Of a DNA stretch of 39,116 bases, positions 24,317 to 32,148 are shown piece by piece. The position numbers and the translations under genes are program-made. The stretch's first letter is position 1, and each line of letters starts with the position of its first letter. The DNA lies in NCBI GenBank assembly GCA_929200315.1, contig CAKMZB010000004.1, positions 267,398 to 306,513 of the forward strand, in the 5' to 3' direction. This DNA comes from an uncultured Alphaproteobacteria bacterium (GTDB lineage Bacteria > Pseudomonadota > Alphaproteobacteria > Rhizobiales > Rhizobiaceae). Below the pieces are notes generated by a model that saw only the letters and a list, made by a program, of their open reading frames with translations, did no database searches and was not told the origin of the DNA.

Positions 24317-25576
24317 ATGTTTCCCCTCTCCCACATGATGAAATCGTTCATCCACAAAGGGCGGTTGGATGTGATTGATGCGGGAGGTAAACGCCACACT
24401 TTCGAAGGTGACCTTGGCTCGGCGGAAGATCCGTATCCGCACGTTACGATGCGATTGACGGACAAGAAGCTTTACCGCGACCTCGTCTTCAAGTCAGAAA
24501 TTGCGGCCGCCGAAGGCTATATGAACGGCACCATGACCTTCGAGGATGGCGCCACGCTTCGCGACTTCCTCAAGCTCTTTTCCATCAACCGGCTGAACCT
24601 CGCCGCCTATCCCCTGCAAAAGGCCATCCGCAACGTCACCATGCTGACGCGCAAGGCGCAGCAATCCAACAAGCGCGGACAGGCACAGCAGAACGTCTCG
24701 CACCACTACGATCTTGGAAATGAATTCTACAAACTCTTCCTCGACGATAACATGCTGTATTCCTGCGCTTATTTTCACAACGACAATGAGAGTCTGGAGC
24801 AGGCTCAGCGTAACAAGCTGCGCCTCATCGCCGCCAAGCTGAACCTGAAACCCGGCATGAAGGTGCTCGATATTGGCTGTGGTTGGGGCGACATGGCGCT
24901 CTATCTGGCGTCCATGGAAGATGTGCATGTGACCGGCGTCACGCTTTCCACCGAGCAACAAAAACTCGCCACTGAACGTGCCGAGAAGATGGGGCTCGCC
25001 GACCGCGTTGAGTTCCGCCTGCAGGACTATCGAGAAGTGGAAGACCAGTTCGACCGCATCGTCTCCGTCGGCATGTTTGAACATGTGGGCGCCGCCCACT
25101 ATGACGAATTTTTTGCCAAGCTGAACGATTTGATGCCGGATGATGGCCTCGCCCTCATCCACTCCATCGGCCACATGTCGCCGCCGGGCATGGCGTCGAA
25201 ATTCATGCGCAAATACATTTTCCCGGGCGCATATTCTCCGGCTCTGTCGGAGGTCTTCGAAAGCGTTGAAAAGAACTCGCTCTGGTGTCTCGATCTGGAA
25301 TTCCTGCGTGTTCACTACGCGGAGACGCTCAAGCACTGGGAGGCCCGCTTCCAGGCCAACCGCGACAAGGTGGAAGAGATGTATGACGAGCGCTTTGCGC
25401 GGATGTGGGAGTTCTATCTCATTTCCGCCGAAGCCATGTTTCGTACCGGCTCACAGCTCGTCTTCCACATGCAGCTTTCCCGCTCACGCAACGCAGCCCC
25501 ATTGCAACGGGACTACACAGTGGACGTACAGCGGGATTACGAGAAGCGTGAAGCCGAACGAAGCCTGACCTTATGA
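24317..25576 (+). CDS. cfa: Cyclopropane-fatty-acyl-phospholipid synthase family protein
   Basis: The 419-residue SAM-dependent enzyme methylenates unsaturated acyl chains of membrane phospholipids. An N-terminal lipid-binding domain is followed by SAM motif VLDIGCGWGDMALYLA, the substrate-site VSVGMFEHVGAAHYDEFF and the late WCLDLEFLRVHYAETLKHW. The ATG at 24317 has GGAG 8 bases upstream and is preferred to a TTG at 24296. TGCAAAG/CTTTGCA (24271-24300) forms an inverted repeat just upstream. The haloalkane dehalogenase gene overlaps its stop by ATGA. Confidence 0.92.
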   Translation: MFPLSHMMKSFIHKGRLDVIDAGGKRHTFEGDLGSAEDPYPHVTMRLTDKKLYRDLVFKSEIAAAEGYMNGTMTFEDGATLRDFLKLFSINRLNLAAYPLQKAIRNVTMLTRKAQQSNKRGQAQQNVSHHYDLGNEFYKLFLDDNMLYSCAYFHNDNESLEQAQRNKLRLIAAKLNLKPGMKVLDIGCGWGDMALYLASMEDVHVTGVTLSTEQQKLATERAEKMGLADRVEFRLQDYREVEDQFDRIVSVGMFEHVGAAHYDEFFAKLNDLMPDDGLALIHSIGHMSPPGMASKFMRKYIFPGAYSPALSEVFESVEKNSLWCLDLEFLRVHYAETLKHWEARFQANRDKVEEMYDERFARMWEFYLISAEAMFRTGSQLVFHMQLSRSRNAAPLQRDYTVDVQRDYEKREAERSLTL

Positions 25577-26463
25577 CCGAAGTTTTGCGCACCCCAGACA
25601 CTGCCTTTGACGGCCTGCCTGGATACGGTTTCGCACCTCATTATGCCGAAAACCTTGAAGGCTATGAGGGATTGCGGGTTCACTACGTGGATGAAGGCAA
25701 AGGGGATGAGACCTTTCTTTGTCTCCACGGACAGCCGACCTGGTCTTACCTTTACCGTCGAATGATTCCGATCTTTGCCAAACAGGGCCGCGTCATCGCG
25801 CCGGACTGGCTGGGCTTTGGAAAATCCGACAAGCCTGCTTCGGACGATTGGTATTCCTTTCACAAACATCGCTACATGATGCTGGCCTTCATCGACCAAC
25901 TCGACCTGAAGCGCATCACACTCGTGGTGCAGGACTGGGGCGGATTGCTGGGCCTGACGTTGCCGATGGACATGCCGGAACGGTTCGAACGACTCATCAT
26001 CATGAACACGGCTCTCGCCACAGGTCGCAAGCCGTCGGACGGCTTCATGCAATGGCGCGCTTATGCAGCCGCCAATCCCGACCTCGACATCGCGACCCTT
26101 ATGCAACGCTCCTGCCCGCATCTAAGCGAAGCGGAAGCGCTGGCTTATGCCGCCCCCTATCCAGACATGAGCTACAAGGCGGGTGTGCGGCGCTTTCCCA
26201 ACATGGTGATGGTGGAACCTGACATGGAGGGCGTTGAAACCTCCAAACGCGCAGCGCAGTTCTGGCGCGAGGAATGGTCAGGCAAGAGCTTCATGGCCGT
26301 TGGTGAGCAGGACCCGGTTCTCGGGGTTGATGTCATGCAAGCTATGGCGAAACTAATTCGCGGCGGCCCGGACCCATATTTGATGCCGCAAGCCGGGCAC
26401 TTCGTGCAGGAATGGGGTGAAGAGGTAGCAAAGGCAGCTCTCGCCCACTTCGCGAAGGCCTGA
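25573..26463 (+). CDS. Haloalkane dehalogenase (HLD-I type alpha/beta hydrolase)
   Basis: The 296-residue alpha/beta hydrolase carries all haloalkane dehalogenase landmarks: N-terminal RTPDTAFDGLPGYGFAPHY typical of subfamily I (DhlA/DmbB/DhmA), oxyanion HGQPTWSYLYRR, nucleophile Asp121 with halide-binding Trp122 in VVQDWGG, acid Asp247 in GEQDPVLG and base His276 in QAGHFVQEWGE. Such enzymes hydrolyse terminal carbon-halogen bonds to alcohols. It starts inside the cfa stop (ATGA), so it is translated with a lipid-modifying enzyme; whether haloalkanes are its natural substrate is unknown. Confidence 0.9.
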   Translation: MTEVLRTPDTAFDGLPGYGFAPHYAENLEGYEGLRVHYVDEGKGDETFLCLHGQPTWSYLYRRMIPIFAKQGRVIAPDWLGFGKSDKPASDDWYSFHKHRYMMLAFIDQLDLKRITLVVQDWGGLLGLTLPMDMPERFERLIIMNTALATGRKPSDGFMQWRAYAAANPDLDIATLMQRSCPHLSEAEALAYAAPYPDMSYKAGVRRFPNMVMVEPDMEGVETSKRAAQFWREEWSGKSFMAVGEQDPVLGVDVMQAMAKLIRGGPDPYLMPQAGHFVQEWGEEVAKAALAHFAKA

Positions 26464-26470
26464 TCCTTCC

Positions 26471-27076
26471 ATGATGAGCCAGACGCATCTGCTCGTAGCA
26501 GCCGCTCTCTTCGCGCGACCCGGTAAAAGGTTGCGCAACACTGCTGTGATCGCGGGCGCAATCCTGCCGGATGCGGCGATCTACGTGCTGTTTATCTGGT
26601 CGAAAGTCGTTGGCATTCCAGAACAACATGTCTGGAACGTGCTTTATTGGCAGCCACCTTGGAGCGAATGGGTGGCCGCTGGAAATTCCATTTTTATTTG
26701 GCTGACCGCTCTGCTGATCGGCCTCATCGCTCTGCGCGCAGCACCCGTGGCGCACCGCATCGGCATTGTCCTGACTTTCGCAGCCCTTGCTGCACTGGTC
26801 CATCTGGCGCTGGATTTCCCGGTCCATCATGACGATGCTCACCGCCATCTTTGGCCGCTCTCCGACTGGATCTTCCGCTCGCCGGTTTCCTACTGGAACC
26901 CGGACCGAAACGGACACATCTTTACGGCTCTGGAGACGACCTTAGGCGTCGCGCTCTGCGTGGTGATCTTCCGCCGCTTCCAAAGTCTTTGGGTAAGAGC
27001 CGTCACCGCCCTTCTCGCCCTCGCTTACATCGCCGTACCGGTCTATTTCACGATCGTACTGGGAGGAGGCAGTTGA
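26471..27076 (+). CDS. Membrane-bound metal-dependent hydrolase-like protein (YdjM-like)
   Basis: The 201-residue membrane protein has four to five predicted spans. The start MMSQTHLLVAAALFARPG and GAILPDAAIY, and a later histidine-rich segment LDFPVHHDDAHRHLWPLSDW, resemble the YdjM/DUF457 group of putative membrane hydrolases, which carry conserved His/Asp near the membrane surface. Function is not known. It sits between the dehalogenase and two MaoC genes and overlaps the next start by one base (TGATG). Confidence 0.6.
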   Translation: MMSQTHLLVAAALFARPGKRLRNTAVIAGAILPDAAIYVLFIWSKVVGIPEQHVWNVLYWQPPWSEWVAAGNSIFIWLTALLIGLIALRAAPVAHRIGIVLTFAALAALVHLALDFPVHHDDAHRHLWPLSDWIFRSPVSYWNPDRNGHIFTALETTLGVALCVVIFRRFQSLWVRAVTALLALAYIAVPVYFTIVLGGGS

Positions 27077-27522
27077 TGCTGGTCTTTGACGACTTTGAAA
27101 TTGGGCGAGCATTTCCGCTTGGGCCGAAGCTGGTGACATCGCAGGAAATAATTGAATTTGCTGCGGAATTTGATCCACAACCTTTCCATCTTGACCCAGA
27201 ATCGCCGCAAGCTGAACTGGTAGGGGGCCTTATCGCGTCAGGATGGCATACCTGCGCCATGGTGATGGCGATGATGTGCGAATCCTACCTTCTTAACACC
27301 GCATCCCTCGGTTCCGGTGGCCTGGAGTCAATCCGCTGGCTCCACCCTGTTCGGCCGGGTGACACGCTAACAGGAGAAGCGAAGGTGATGGATCGCCGTG
27401 TCTCCGCCTCCAACCCAAAGATGGGCATCGTTACCTTTGCCTATGGGTTACAGAACCAGGACGGCACCAAAGTGCTCGCCATCAACGGGACGGGTTTTGT
27501 GAGAAAGAATCTGCCGGCATGA
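27076..27522 (+). CDS. MaoC-like dehydratase (hot-dog fold), first copy
   Basis: The 148-residue hot-dog protein has the MaoC/R-hydratase core EFAAEFDPQPFHLDP, holding the Asp/His pair, and GGLIASGWHT. These enzymes hydrate enoyl-CoA or related thioesters. A strong GGAGGAGG site lies before the ATG at 27076, which fixes the start; a longer frame from 26851 is only overlap. It couples to the second MaoC gene by ATGA. Confidence 0.88.
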   Translation: MLVFDDFEIGRAFPLGPKLVTSQEIIEFAAEFDPQPFHLDPESPQAELVGGLIASGWHTCAMVMAMMCESYLLNTASLGSGGLESIRWLHPVRPGDTLTGEAKVMDRRVSASNPKMGIVTFAYGLQNQDGTKVLAINGTGFVRKNLPA

Positions 27523-27989
27523 CCAGCTTCTTCGATGCAATCAAACCGGGCCTTGAGCGGGAAATCGGCTCACATACATTTGGGCGGGACGAAATTATTG
27601 CCTTTGCCAAAAAGTTCGATCCCCAGCCATTTCACCTTAACGATGAAGCGGCGAAAGACAGCCTTTTCGGCGCACTCTGCGCCTCTGGTTGGCATGTCAC
27701 GGCAATCTGGATGCGTCTGAACATACAACAAGGACGCGGTGCATTCTCCGGTCTGCTAGATTATGATAAGGAGCCCGTCTTCGGCCCTTCCCCGGGCATT
27801 CGCAATCTGCGCTGGCTGCACCCGGTTTTCCCCGGCGACACAATCACCTATCGCTCCACTACCGCAAACAAGCGCCTTTCTCCCAATCGTCCCGGCTGGG
27901 GTATGTTGATGAGCAGTGAGGCCGCCACCAACCAGAATGGCCGCCTCGTTTGCCGTTTTGATGGTGCCGTTACCCTAAAGGTGGGGTGA
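27519..27989 (+). CDS. MaoC-like dehydratase (hot-dog fold), second copy
   Basis: The 156-residue paralogue of the preceding gene has FAKKFDPQPFHLND, ALCASGWHVTA and the shared RNLRWLHPVFPGDTITY. The tandem, coupled pair may form a heteromer, as known for some MaoC hydratases, or act on different chain lengths; both are inferences. It is the last gene of the cfa-dehalogenase run. No clear terminator follows before the petABC leader. Confidence 0.88.
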   Translation: MTSFFDAIKPGLEREIGSHTFGRDEIIAFAKKFDPQPFHLNDEAAKDSLFGALCASGWHVTAIWMRLNIQQGRGAFSGLLDYDKEPVFGPSPGIRNLRWLHPVFPGDTITYRSTTANKRLSPNRPGWGMLMSSEAATNQNGRLVCRFDGAVTLKVG

Positions 27990-28048
27990 GAAACGTGCGC
28001 AAACCCTTGCGGCGAACTGTCCTGCGCGGTAGTGCCGCCTAGACTTTT

Positions 28049-28091
28049 GCCCCGTTTGGGGCTTGAACTTAGCAGCCCCGTATCAACGGGG
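28049..28091 (+). promoter_or_regulatory. petABC leader with alternating C4/G4 blocks
   Basis: GCCCC-GTTT-GGGGC (28049-28062) is followed by CCCCGT-ATCA-ACGGGG (28076-28091). The four blocks can pair 1-2 and 3-4, or 2-3 and 1-4, so mutually exclusive folds are possible. No obvious T run follows. It is about 85-125 bases upstream of petA. A TTGAAC at 28063-28068 is the only -35-like element and lies inside the structure. The remaining gap bases (27990-28048, 28092-28175) show no gene. Confidence 0.35.
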
Positions 28092-28175
28092 AGAACGGCG
28101 TTCAATTTTACGGAATTCAGGGCCTCGTCGCCCACTTCCGCACAACGCTGATGAAGACGACGACAGGGAACTTTG

Positions 28176-28796
28176 ATGGCTGAAACTTCCAATATCGATG
28201 GGCACGGTCATGACGGGGAAAACCGGCGTGATTTCCTCTACCTAGCAACCGGCGCGGCCGGTGCCGTTGCAGTAGGCGGCATTATCTGGCCGCTAGTGTC
28301 TCAACTTGCCCCCAATGCGCGCGAGGAAGCTGCCGGTGCGCCCGTGCAGCTTAATGTTTCTGCCGTCGAACCGGGTATGGTTATCACAGTGGTCTGGCGC
28401 GGCGGACCTTATTTTGTGCGCCATTTGACGGATGAAGAACTCGAGCTGGCAGCCGACGCACCCGAAGACATCTTCCGCGATTTCGCTCCTCTGGCAGCGC
28501 GGACCGGTGGCCCTGGTGTTCAGCCGGTCGATGAGACTGCCACGGCGGATGAAAATGGTGCGGGCGCGACCGGCGGTAAAATTGGCCGTTGGGCTGTCAT
28601 GTCCGCCAACTGCACCCATCTGGGCTGCGTCCCCACGGAAGTGGACACGGGCCTTGATGGTTGGGTTTGCCCTTGCCACGGTTCAAAATTCGACATCACG
28701 GGCCGCGTCACCAAAGGGCCGGCTCCCACGAACCTGCCGTTGCCACCCTTCAATTTCGCCAGCGAGGACATCCTCGTTATCGGCGCGGACGCTTAG
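28176..28796 (+). CDS. petA: Ubiquinol-cytochrome c reductase iron-sulfur (Rieske) subunit
   Basis: The 206-residue membrane-anchored Rieske protein has a Tat-type N-terminus (NRRDFLYLATGA, Arg17-Arg18) leading into one span (about 21-45). Cluster ligands are Cys146 and His148 in CTHLGC and Cys165/His168 in CPCHGS. A Gly/Ala/Thr-rich stretch before the first motif (about 110-135) is longer and looser than usual. An AGGGAA site precedes the ATG at 28176. It is first in petABC and accepts electrons from ubiquinol in complex III. Confidence 0.96.
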   Translation: MAETSNIDGHGHDGENRRDFLYLATGAAGAVAVGGIIWPLVSQLAPNAREEAAGAPVQLNVSAVEPGMVITVVWRGGPYFVRHLTDEELELAADAPEDIFRDFAPLAARTGGPGVQPVDETATADENGAGATGGKIGRWAVMSANCTHLGCVPTEVDTGLDGWVCPCHGSKFDITGRVTKGPAPTNLPLPPFNFASEDILVIGADA

Positions 28797-28808
28797 GAGG
28801 CACATCCC

Positions 28809-30131
28809 ATGAGCGGACATTCGACCTATCAACCCACCTCCGGTTTTGGCAAATGGATGGACGCACGGCTGCCGATGGCGCGGCTGATGCATGATTCCTT
28901 CGTGTCCTACCCGGTCCCGCGTAACCTCAACGCCTTCTATACATTTGGCGGCATTTTGATGCTGATGCTGGTCTCACAGATCATCACCGGCGTTGTCATC
29001 GCCATGCACTACACATCTGATGCTTCTACAGCTTTCGAGAGCGTGCAGCTTCTGCGCCGGGACGTATCTTATGGCGGATTGATGCAGAACTGGCACGCCG
29101 TGGGCGCGTCATTCTTCTTCATTGCCGTCTATCTGCACATTGCCCGGGGCATGTATTACGGCTCCTACAAAGCACCTCGCGAAGTGCTGTGGATCCTCGG
29201 CGTCATCATTTATCTCTTGATGATGGCAACGGCTTTCATGGGCTATGTTCTTCCCTGGGGGCAGATGTCCTATTGGGGCGCTCAGGTCATCACCAATTTC
29301 TTCTCGGCGATCCCGCTGGTTGGAGACACGGTGCGTGAATATCTGCTGGGTGGTTATTCGGTTGGCAACGCGACACTGAACCGCTTTTTCTCACTCCATT
29401 ACCTTCTGCCCTTCATGATTGCAGGCATCGCAATCCTGCATGTTTGGGCGCTGCATGTGACGGGTCAGACAAACCCAACCGGCGTTGAAGTGAAGTCGAA
29501 ACAAGACGTCATTCCCTTCACACCCTATGCCACCATCAAGGATGCAATGGCACTGGTGATCTTCTTTGCGGTGATGGCCTATTTCGTCTTCTTCCTGCCG
29601 GACTATCTCGGCCATGCAGACAATTACATTGAAGCCAACCCGCTGGTGACCCCCGCCCATATCGTGCCGGAATGGTATTTCCTGCCTTTCTATGCGGTGT
29701 TGCGCGCGATCGACTTCAACATCGTTATTCCGTTCACGGACATTGTGCTGATCGACTCCAAGCTTGGCGGCGTGCTTGCAATGTTTGGTGCTATCGCGAT
29801 CCTGTTCTTCCTACCGTGGCTCGATACATCCGATGTGCGGTCGGGCAACTATCGCCCGCTCTTTAGGATTGCCTTTGCGATCTTCGTGATCAACGCCATC
29901 TTCCTGGGCTATTTGGGTTCGCGCCCGGCTGAAGGCATTTGGGTGCCTTTGATGAAGGCTTCTACGCTTGTCTATTTCGCATATTTCATCCCCATCCTGC
30001 CGCTGCTGGGCTGGATTGAAAAACCGCTGCCCCGACCAGCCTCGATTATGGATGCTGTGATGGAGAAATCGCAGGACGAAGGCGCCGCTCACATTGAGGG
30101 ATCTGCAGCGGAGCCGAACACCAAGGGCTGA
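28809..30131 (+). CDS. petB: Cytochrome b subunit of the bc1 complex
   Basis: The 440-residue polytopic protein carries hemes bL and bH. The four axial histidines are His96 and His110 ([16 protein letters not shown]) and His197 and His211 ([16 protein letters not shown]). The Qo-site motif [15 protein letters not shown] is intact. About eight spans match family length. AGGAGG overlapping the petA stop region is its ribosome site. Confidence 0.97.
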   Translation: MSGHSTYQPTSGFGKWMDARLPMARLMHDSFVSYPVPRNLNAFYTFGGILMLMLVSQIITGVVIAMHYTSDASTAFESVQLLRRDVSYGGLMQNWHAVGASFFFIAVYLHIARGMYYGSYKAPREVLWILGVIIYLLMMATAFMGYVLPWGQMSYWGAQVITNFFSAIPLVGDTVREYLLGGYSVGNATLNRFFSLHYLLPFMIAGIAILHVWALHVTGQTNPTGVEVKSKQDVIPFTPYATIKDAMALVIFFAVMAYFVFFLPDYLGHADNYIEANPLVTPAHIVPEWYFLPFYAVLRAIDFNIVIPFTDIVLIDSKLGGVLAMFGAIAILFFLPWLDTSDVRSGNYRPLFRIAFAIFVINAIFLGYLGSRPAEGIWVPLMKASTLVYFAYFIPILPLLGWIEKPLPRPASIMDAVMEKSQDEGAAHIEGSAAEPNTKG

Positions 30132-30150
30132 CTGCTTGAATTGAAACGCT

Positions 30151-30173
30151 TCCGCGACCTGGACGGTCGCGGA
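30151..30173 (+). other. Stable intercistronic hairpin in petB-petC
   Basis: TCCGCGACC (30151-30159), loop TGGAC, GGTCGCGGA (30165-30173). A second short hairpin CCGCCT-GAA-AGGTGG is at 30190-30204. No T run follows either. These probably stabilise petAB mRNA or tune the petB:petC ratio. Confidence 0.55.
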
Positions 30174-30219
30174 TGGAGACCAAAATTAGCCGCCTGAAAG
30201 GTGGACTTGAAAGAAGCCG

Positions 30220-31065
30220 ATGATAATTTCTCGTTTGAAGACCGCTCTCGTTGCCGCAACTGCCGTCGCCGTTCTGGTGCTTGGGGGGCTCTCCGCCCAC
30301 GCTGCAAGCGGCTACCCGATCAACAAACCCAAGAATGTGGATTGGAGCTTCAATGGCCCCTTCGGCCACTGGGATGTCGGCCAGCTTCAGCGCGGCCTCA
30401 AGGTTTACACCGAGGTCTGTGCGGCGTGCCATTCCCTCAACCTGATGTCTTATCGCAACCTTGAAGATCTCGGTTACACCGGCACGCAGATCAGCAACTA
30501 TGCAGCAGAATACGAAGTCGAGGATGGTCCTAACGATGACGGTGAAATGTTCACCCGCCCGGCCGAGCCCACCGATCGGTTTGTTGGACCTTACGCTAAC
30601 AAGCAGGAAGCCATCTCCGCCAATGGTGGTGCATATCCCCCGGACATGTCGCTGCTTGCCAAGGCCCGTGCCGTAGAGCGTGGTTTCCCGACTTTCATCT
30701 TCGATATTTTCACAATGTATGCTGCCAATGGACCAGATTATATCTACTCTCTCCTCACTGGCTATCAGGACCCACCCGAGGACGCGGACGTGCTCGATGG
30801 GCTCCACTACAATCCCTATTTCATCGCCGGTAATGCCCTTGCCATGAGCAACCCGCTGTTCGACGAGTTGGTGACGTATGATGACGGCGCGCCCGAGACA
30901 GCAGACCAATACGCCAAGGACGTCTCCGCCTTCCTCATGTGGACGGCTGAGCCAAACCTTGATGAACGCAAGAAGCGCGGCTTCGTCGTCGTTCTGTTTC
31001 TGTTGGTGTTTGCTGGCCTTCTCTACTTCACCAAGAAAAAGGTCTGGGCCGACGTCTCGCACTAG
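30220..31065 (+). CDS. petC: Cytochrome c1
   Basis: The 281-residue protein has a Sec signal peptide (cleavage near AHAAS, residue about 28), a heme c motif Cys67-Ala-Ala-Cys70-His71, a periplasmic domain, and a C-terminal anchor (FVVVLFLLVFAGLLYF) followed by Lys residues. It passes electrons from the Rieske centre to cytochrome c. It is separate from petB, unlike the fused fbcH of Bradyrhizobium. Confidence 0.96.
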   Translation: MIISRLKTALVAATAVAVLVLGGLSAHAASGYPINKPKNVDWSFNGPFGHWDVGQLQRGLKVYTEVCAACHSLNLMSYRNLEDLGYTGTQISNYAAEYEVEDGPNDDGEMFTRPAEPTDRFVGPYANKQEAISANGGAYPPDMSLLAKARAVERGFPTFIFDIFTMYAANGPDYIYSLLTGYQDPPEDADVLDGLHYNPYFIAGNALAMSNPLFDELVTYDDGAPETADQYAKDVSAFLMWTAEPNLDERKKRGFVVVLFLLVFAGLLYFTKKKVWADVSH

Positions 31066-31095
31066 CGACAGGCCGATTTGACTGACTGATTTTCC

Positions 31096-31121
31096 GGCCC
31101 GTGTGGTTTTCCATGCGGGCC
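31096..31121 (+). terminator. Hairpin after petC, probable terminator
   Basis: GGCCCG (31096-31101) with CGGGCC (31116-31121), inner TGG/CCA, TTTT loop. GTTCCATTT follows: moderately T-rich, not a perfect run. Partial read-through into apt is likely. Confidence 0.5.
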
Positions 31122-31142
31122 GTTCCATTTGCAGGGGCCAAT

Positions 31143-31688
31143 ATGAACACGACACTCATCGAGGAGCTGGAAGCCGCTATCCGCGCCATTCCCGATTATC
31201 CCAAACCCGGCATCGTCTTCCGCGACATTACAACCCTGCTGCAGCATCCCCGCGCCTTCCGCCGCGCGGTGGATGCGCTGGTGCATCCCTATATCGGCAT
31301 CGGTCTCGCCAGCGTCGCTGGGATCGAAGCACGCGGTTTCATTCTCGGCGGTGCCATCGCTCACCAACTCACCGCTGGTTTCGTGCCGGTTCGCAAGAAG
31401 GGCAAATTGCCGGGTGAAACCGTGCAGATTGCCTACAGTCTGGAATATGGCGTCGATGAAATGGAGATGCACCGCGACTCCATTGAACCAGGTCAAAAGG
31501 TGCTTCTGGTGGATGATCTCATCGCCACCGGCGGCACCGCGGAGGCAGCGGTAAAATTGCTAAAAGAACTGGGCGCAGATGTGGTCGCCGCCTGTTTCGT
31601 CATCGATCTGCCGGATCTCGGCGGGCGCAAAAAGATCGAGGCTCTTGGCGTCCCGGTTCGCACGTTGATTGAGTTTGAAGGTGATTGA
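31143..31688 (+). CDS. apt: Adenine phosphoribosyltransferase
   Basis: The 181-residue purine-salvage enzyme converts adenine and PRPP to AMP. It shows [18 protein letters not shown] near the N-terminus, [15 protein letters not shown] and the PRPP-binding motif [17 protein letters not shown]. The ATG at 31143 fits the family N-terminus; a frame from 31101 is an extension across the hairpin. The next gene begins within its last codons. Confidence 0.96.
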   Translation: MNTTLIEELEAAIRAIPDYPKPGIVFRDITTLLQHPRAFRRAVDALVHPYIGIGLASVAGIEARGFILGGAIAHQLTAGFVPVRKKGKLPGETVQIAYSLEYGVDEMEMHRDSIEPGQKVLLVDDLIATGGTAEAAVKLLKELGADVVAACFVIDLPDLGGRKKIEALGVPVRTLIEFEGD

Positions 31689-32148
31689 CCACATCGACAT
31701 CCGCGAGGGTGGGTTGGACGAACCCCAGGTTAGCGCCCTGCTTCAGACCCATCTGGATGCTATGCATGCCCAGTCTCCACCAGAAAGCACGCACACGCTG
31801 GATCTCGACAGTCTGCGCGGCCCTACAATGTGCTTCTGGTCAGTCTGGGACGGCGCAACACTTCTCGCCGTCGGCGCGATGAAGCAGTTTTCCGATACGG
31901 ATGGTGAGATTAAGTCGATGCATACAGCGCAGGCTGCGCGCGGCTGCGGGATCGCCACGAAACTGCTCGCTCATATCGAAGCTGAGGCCAAAGCAAAGGG
32001 CATTGTCCGCCTCAATCTGGAGACGGGCACCCCGTCAGATTTCGCCTCCGCTCGCCGCCTCTATGAGCGCGCCGGTTACGTCGAATGCCCGCCCTTTGGC
32101 GGCTACAAACTGGATCCGTTCAGTGTCTTCATGACGAAGACAATCTAG
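31681..32148 (+). CDS. GNAT-family N-acetyltransferase
   Basis: The 155-residue GNAT protein shows [20 protein letters not shown] (acetyl-CoA site, R/QxxGxG/A), then LNLETGT and [17 protein letters not shown]. It is close to the YafP/PhnO-like 'IAA acetyltransferase' annotation group. The substrate is unknown. The GTG start at 31681 overlaps the apt stop by 8 bases; a TTG at 31669 is a longer alternative. The stop shares CTAG with convergent trpE(G). Confidence 0.85.
   Translation: MIDHIDIREGGLDEPQVSALLQTHLDAMHAQSPPESTHTLDLDSLRGPTMCFWSVWDGATLLAVGAMKQFSDTDGEIKSMHTAQAARGCGIATKLLAHIEAEAKAKGIVRLNLETGTPSDFASARRLYERAGYVECPPFGGYKLDPFSVFMTKTI

Noticed and set aside
27990-28175. Classical attenuator with leader peptide for petABC
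   Set aside because: Hairpins are present but no T run and no credible leader peptide were found; only alternative pairing is reported.
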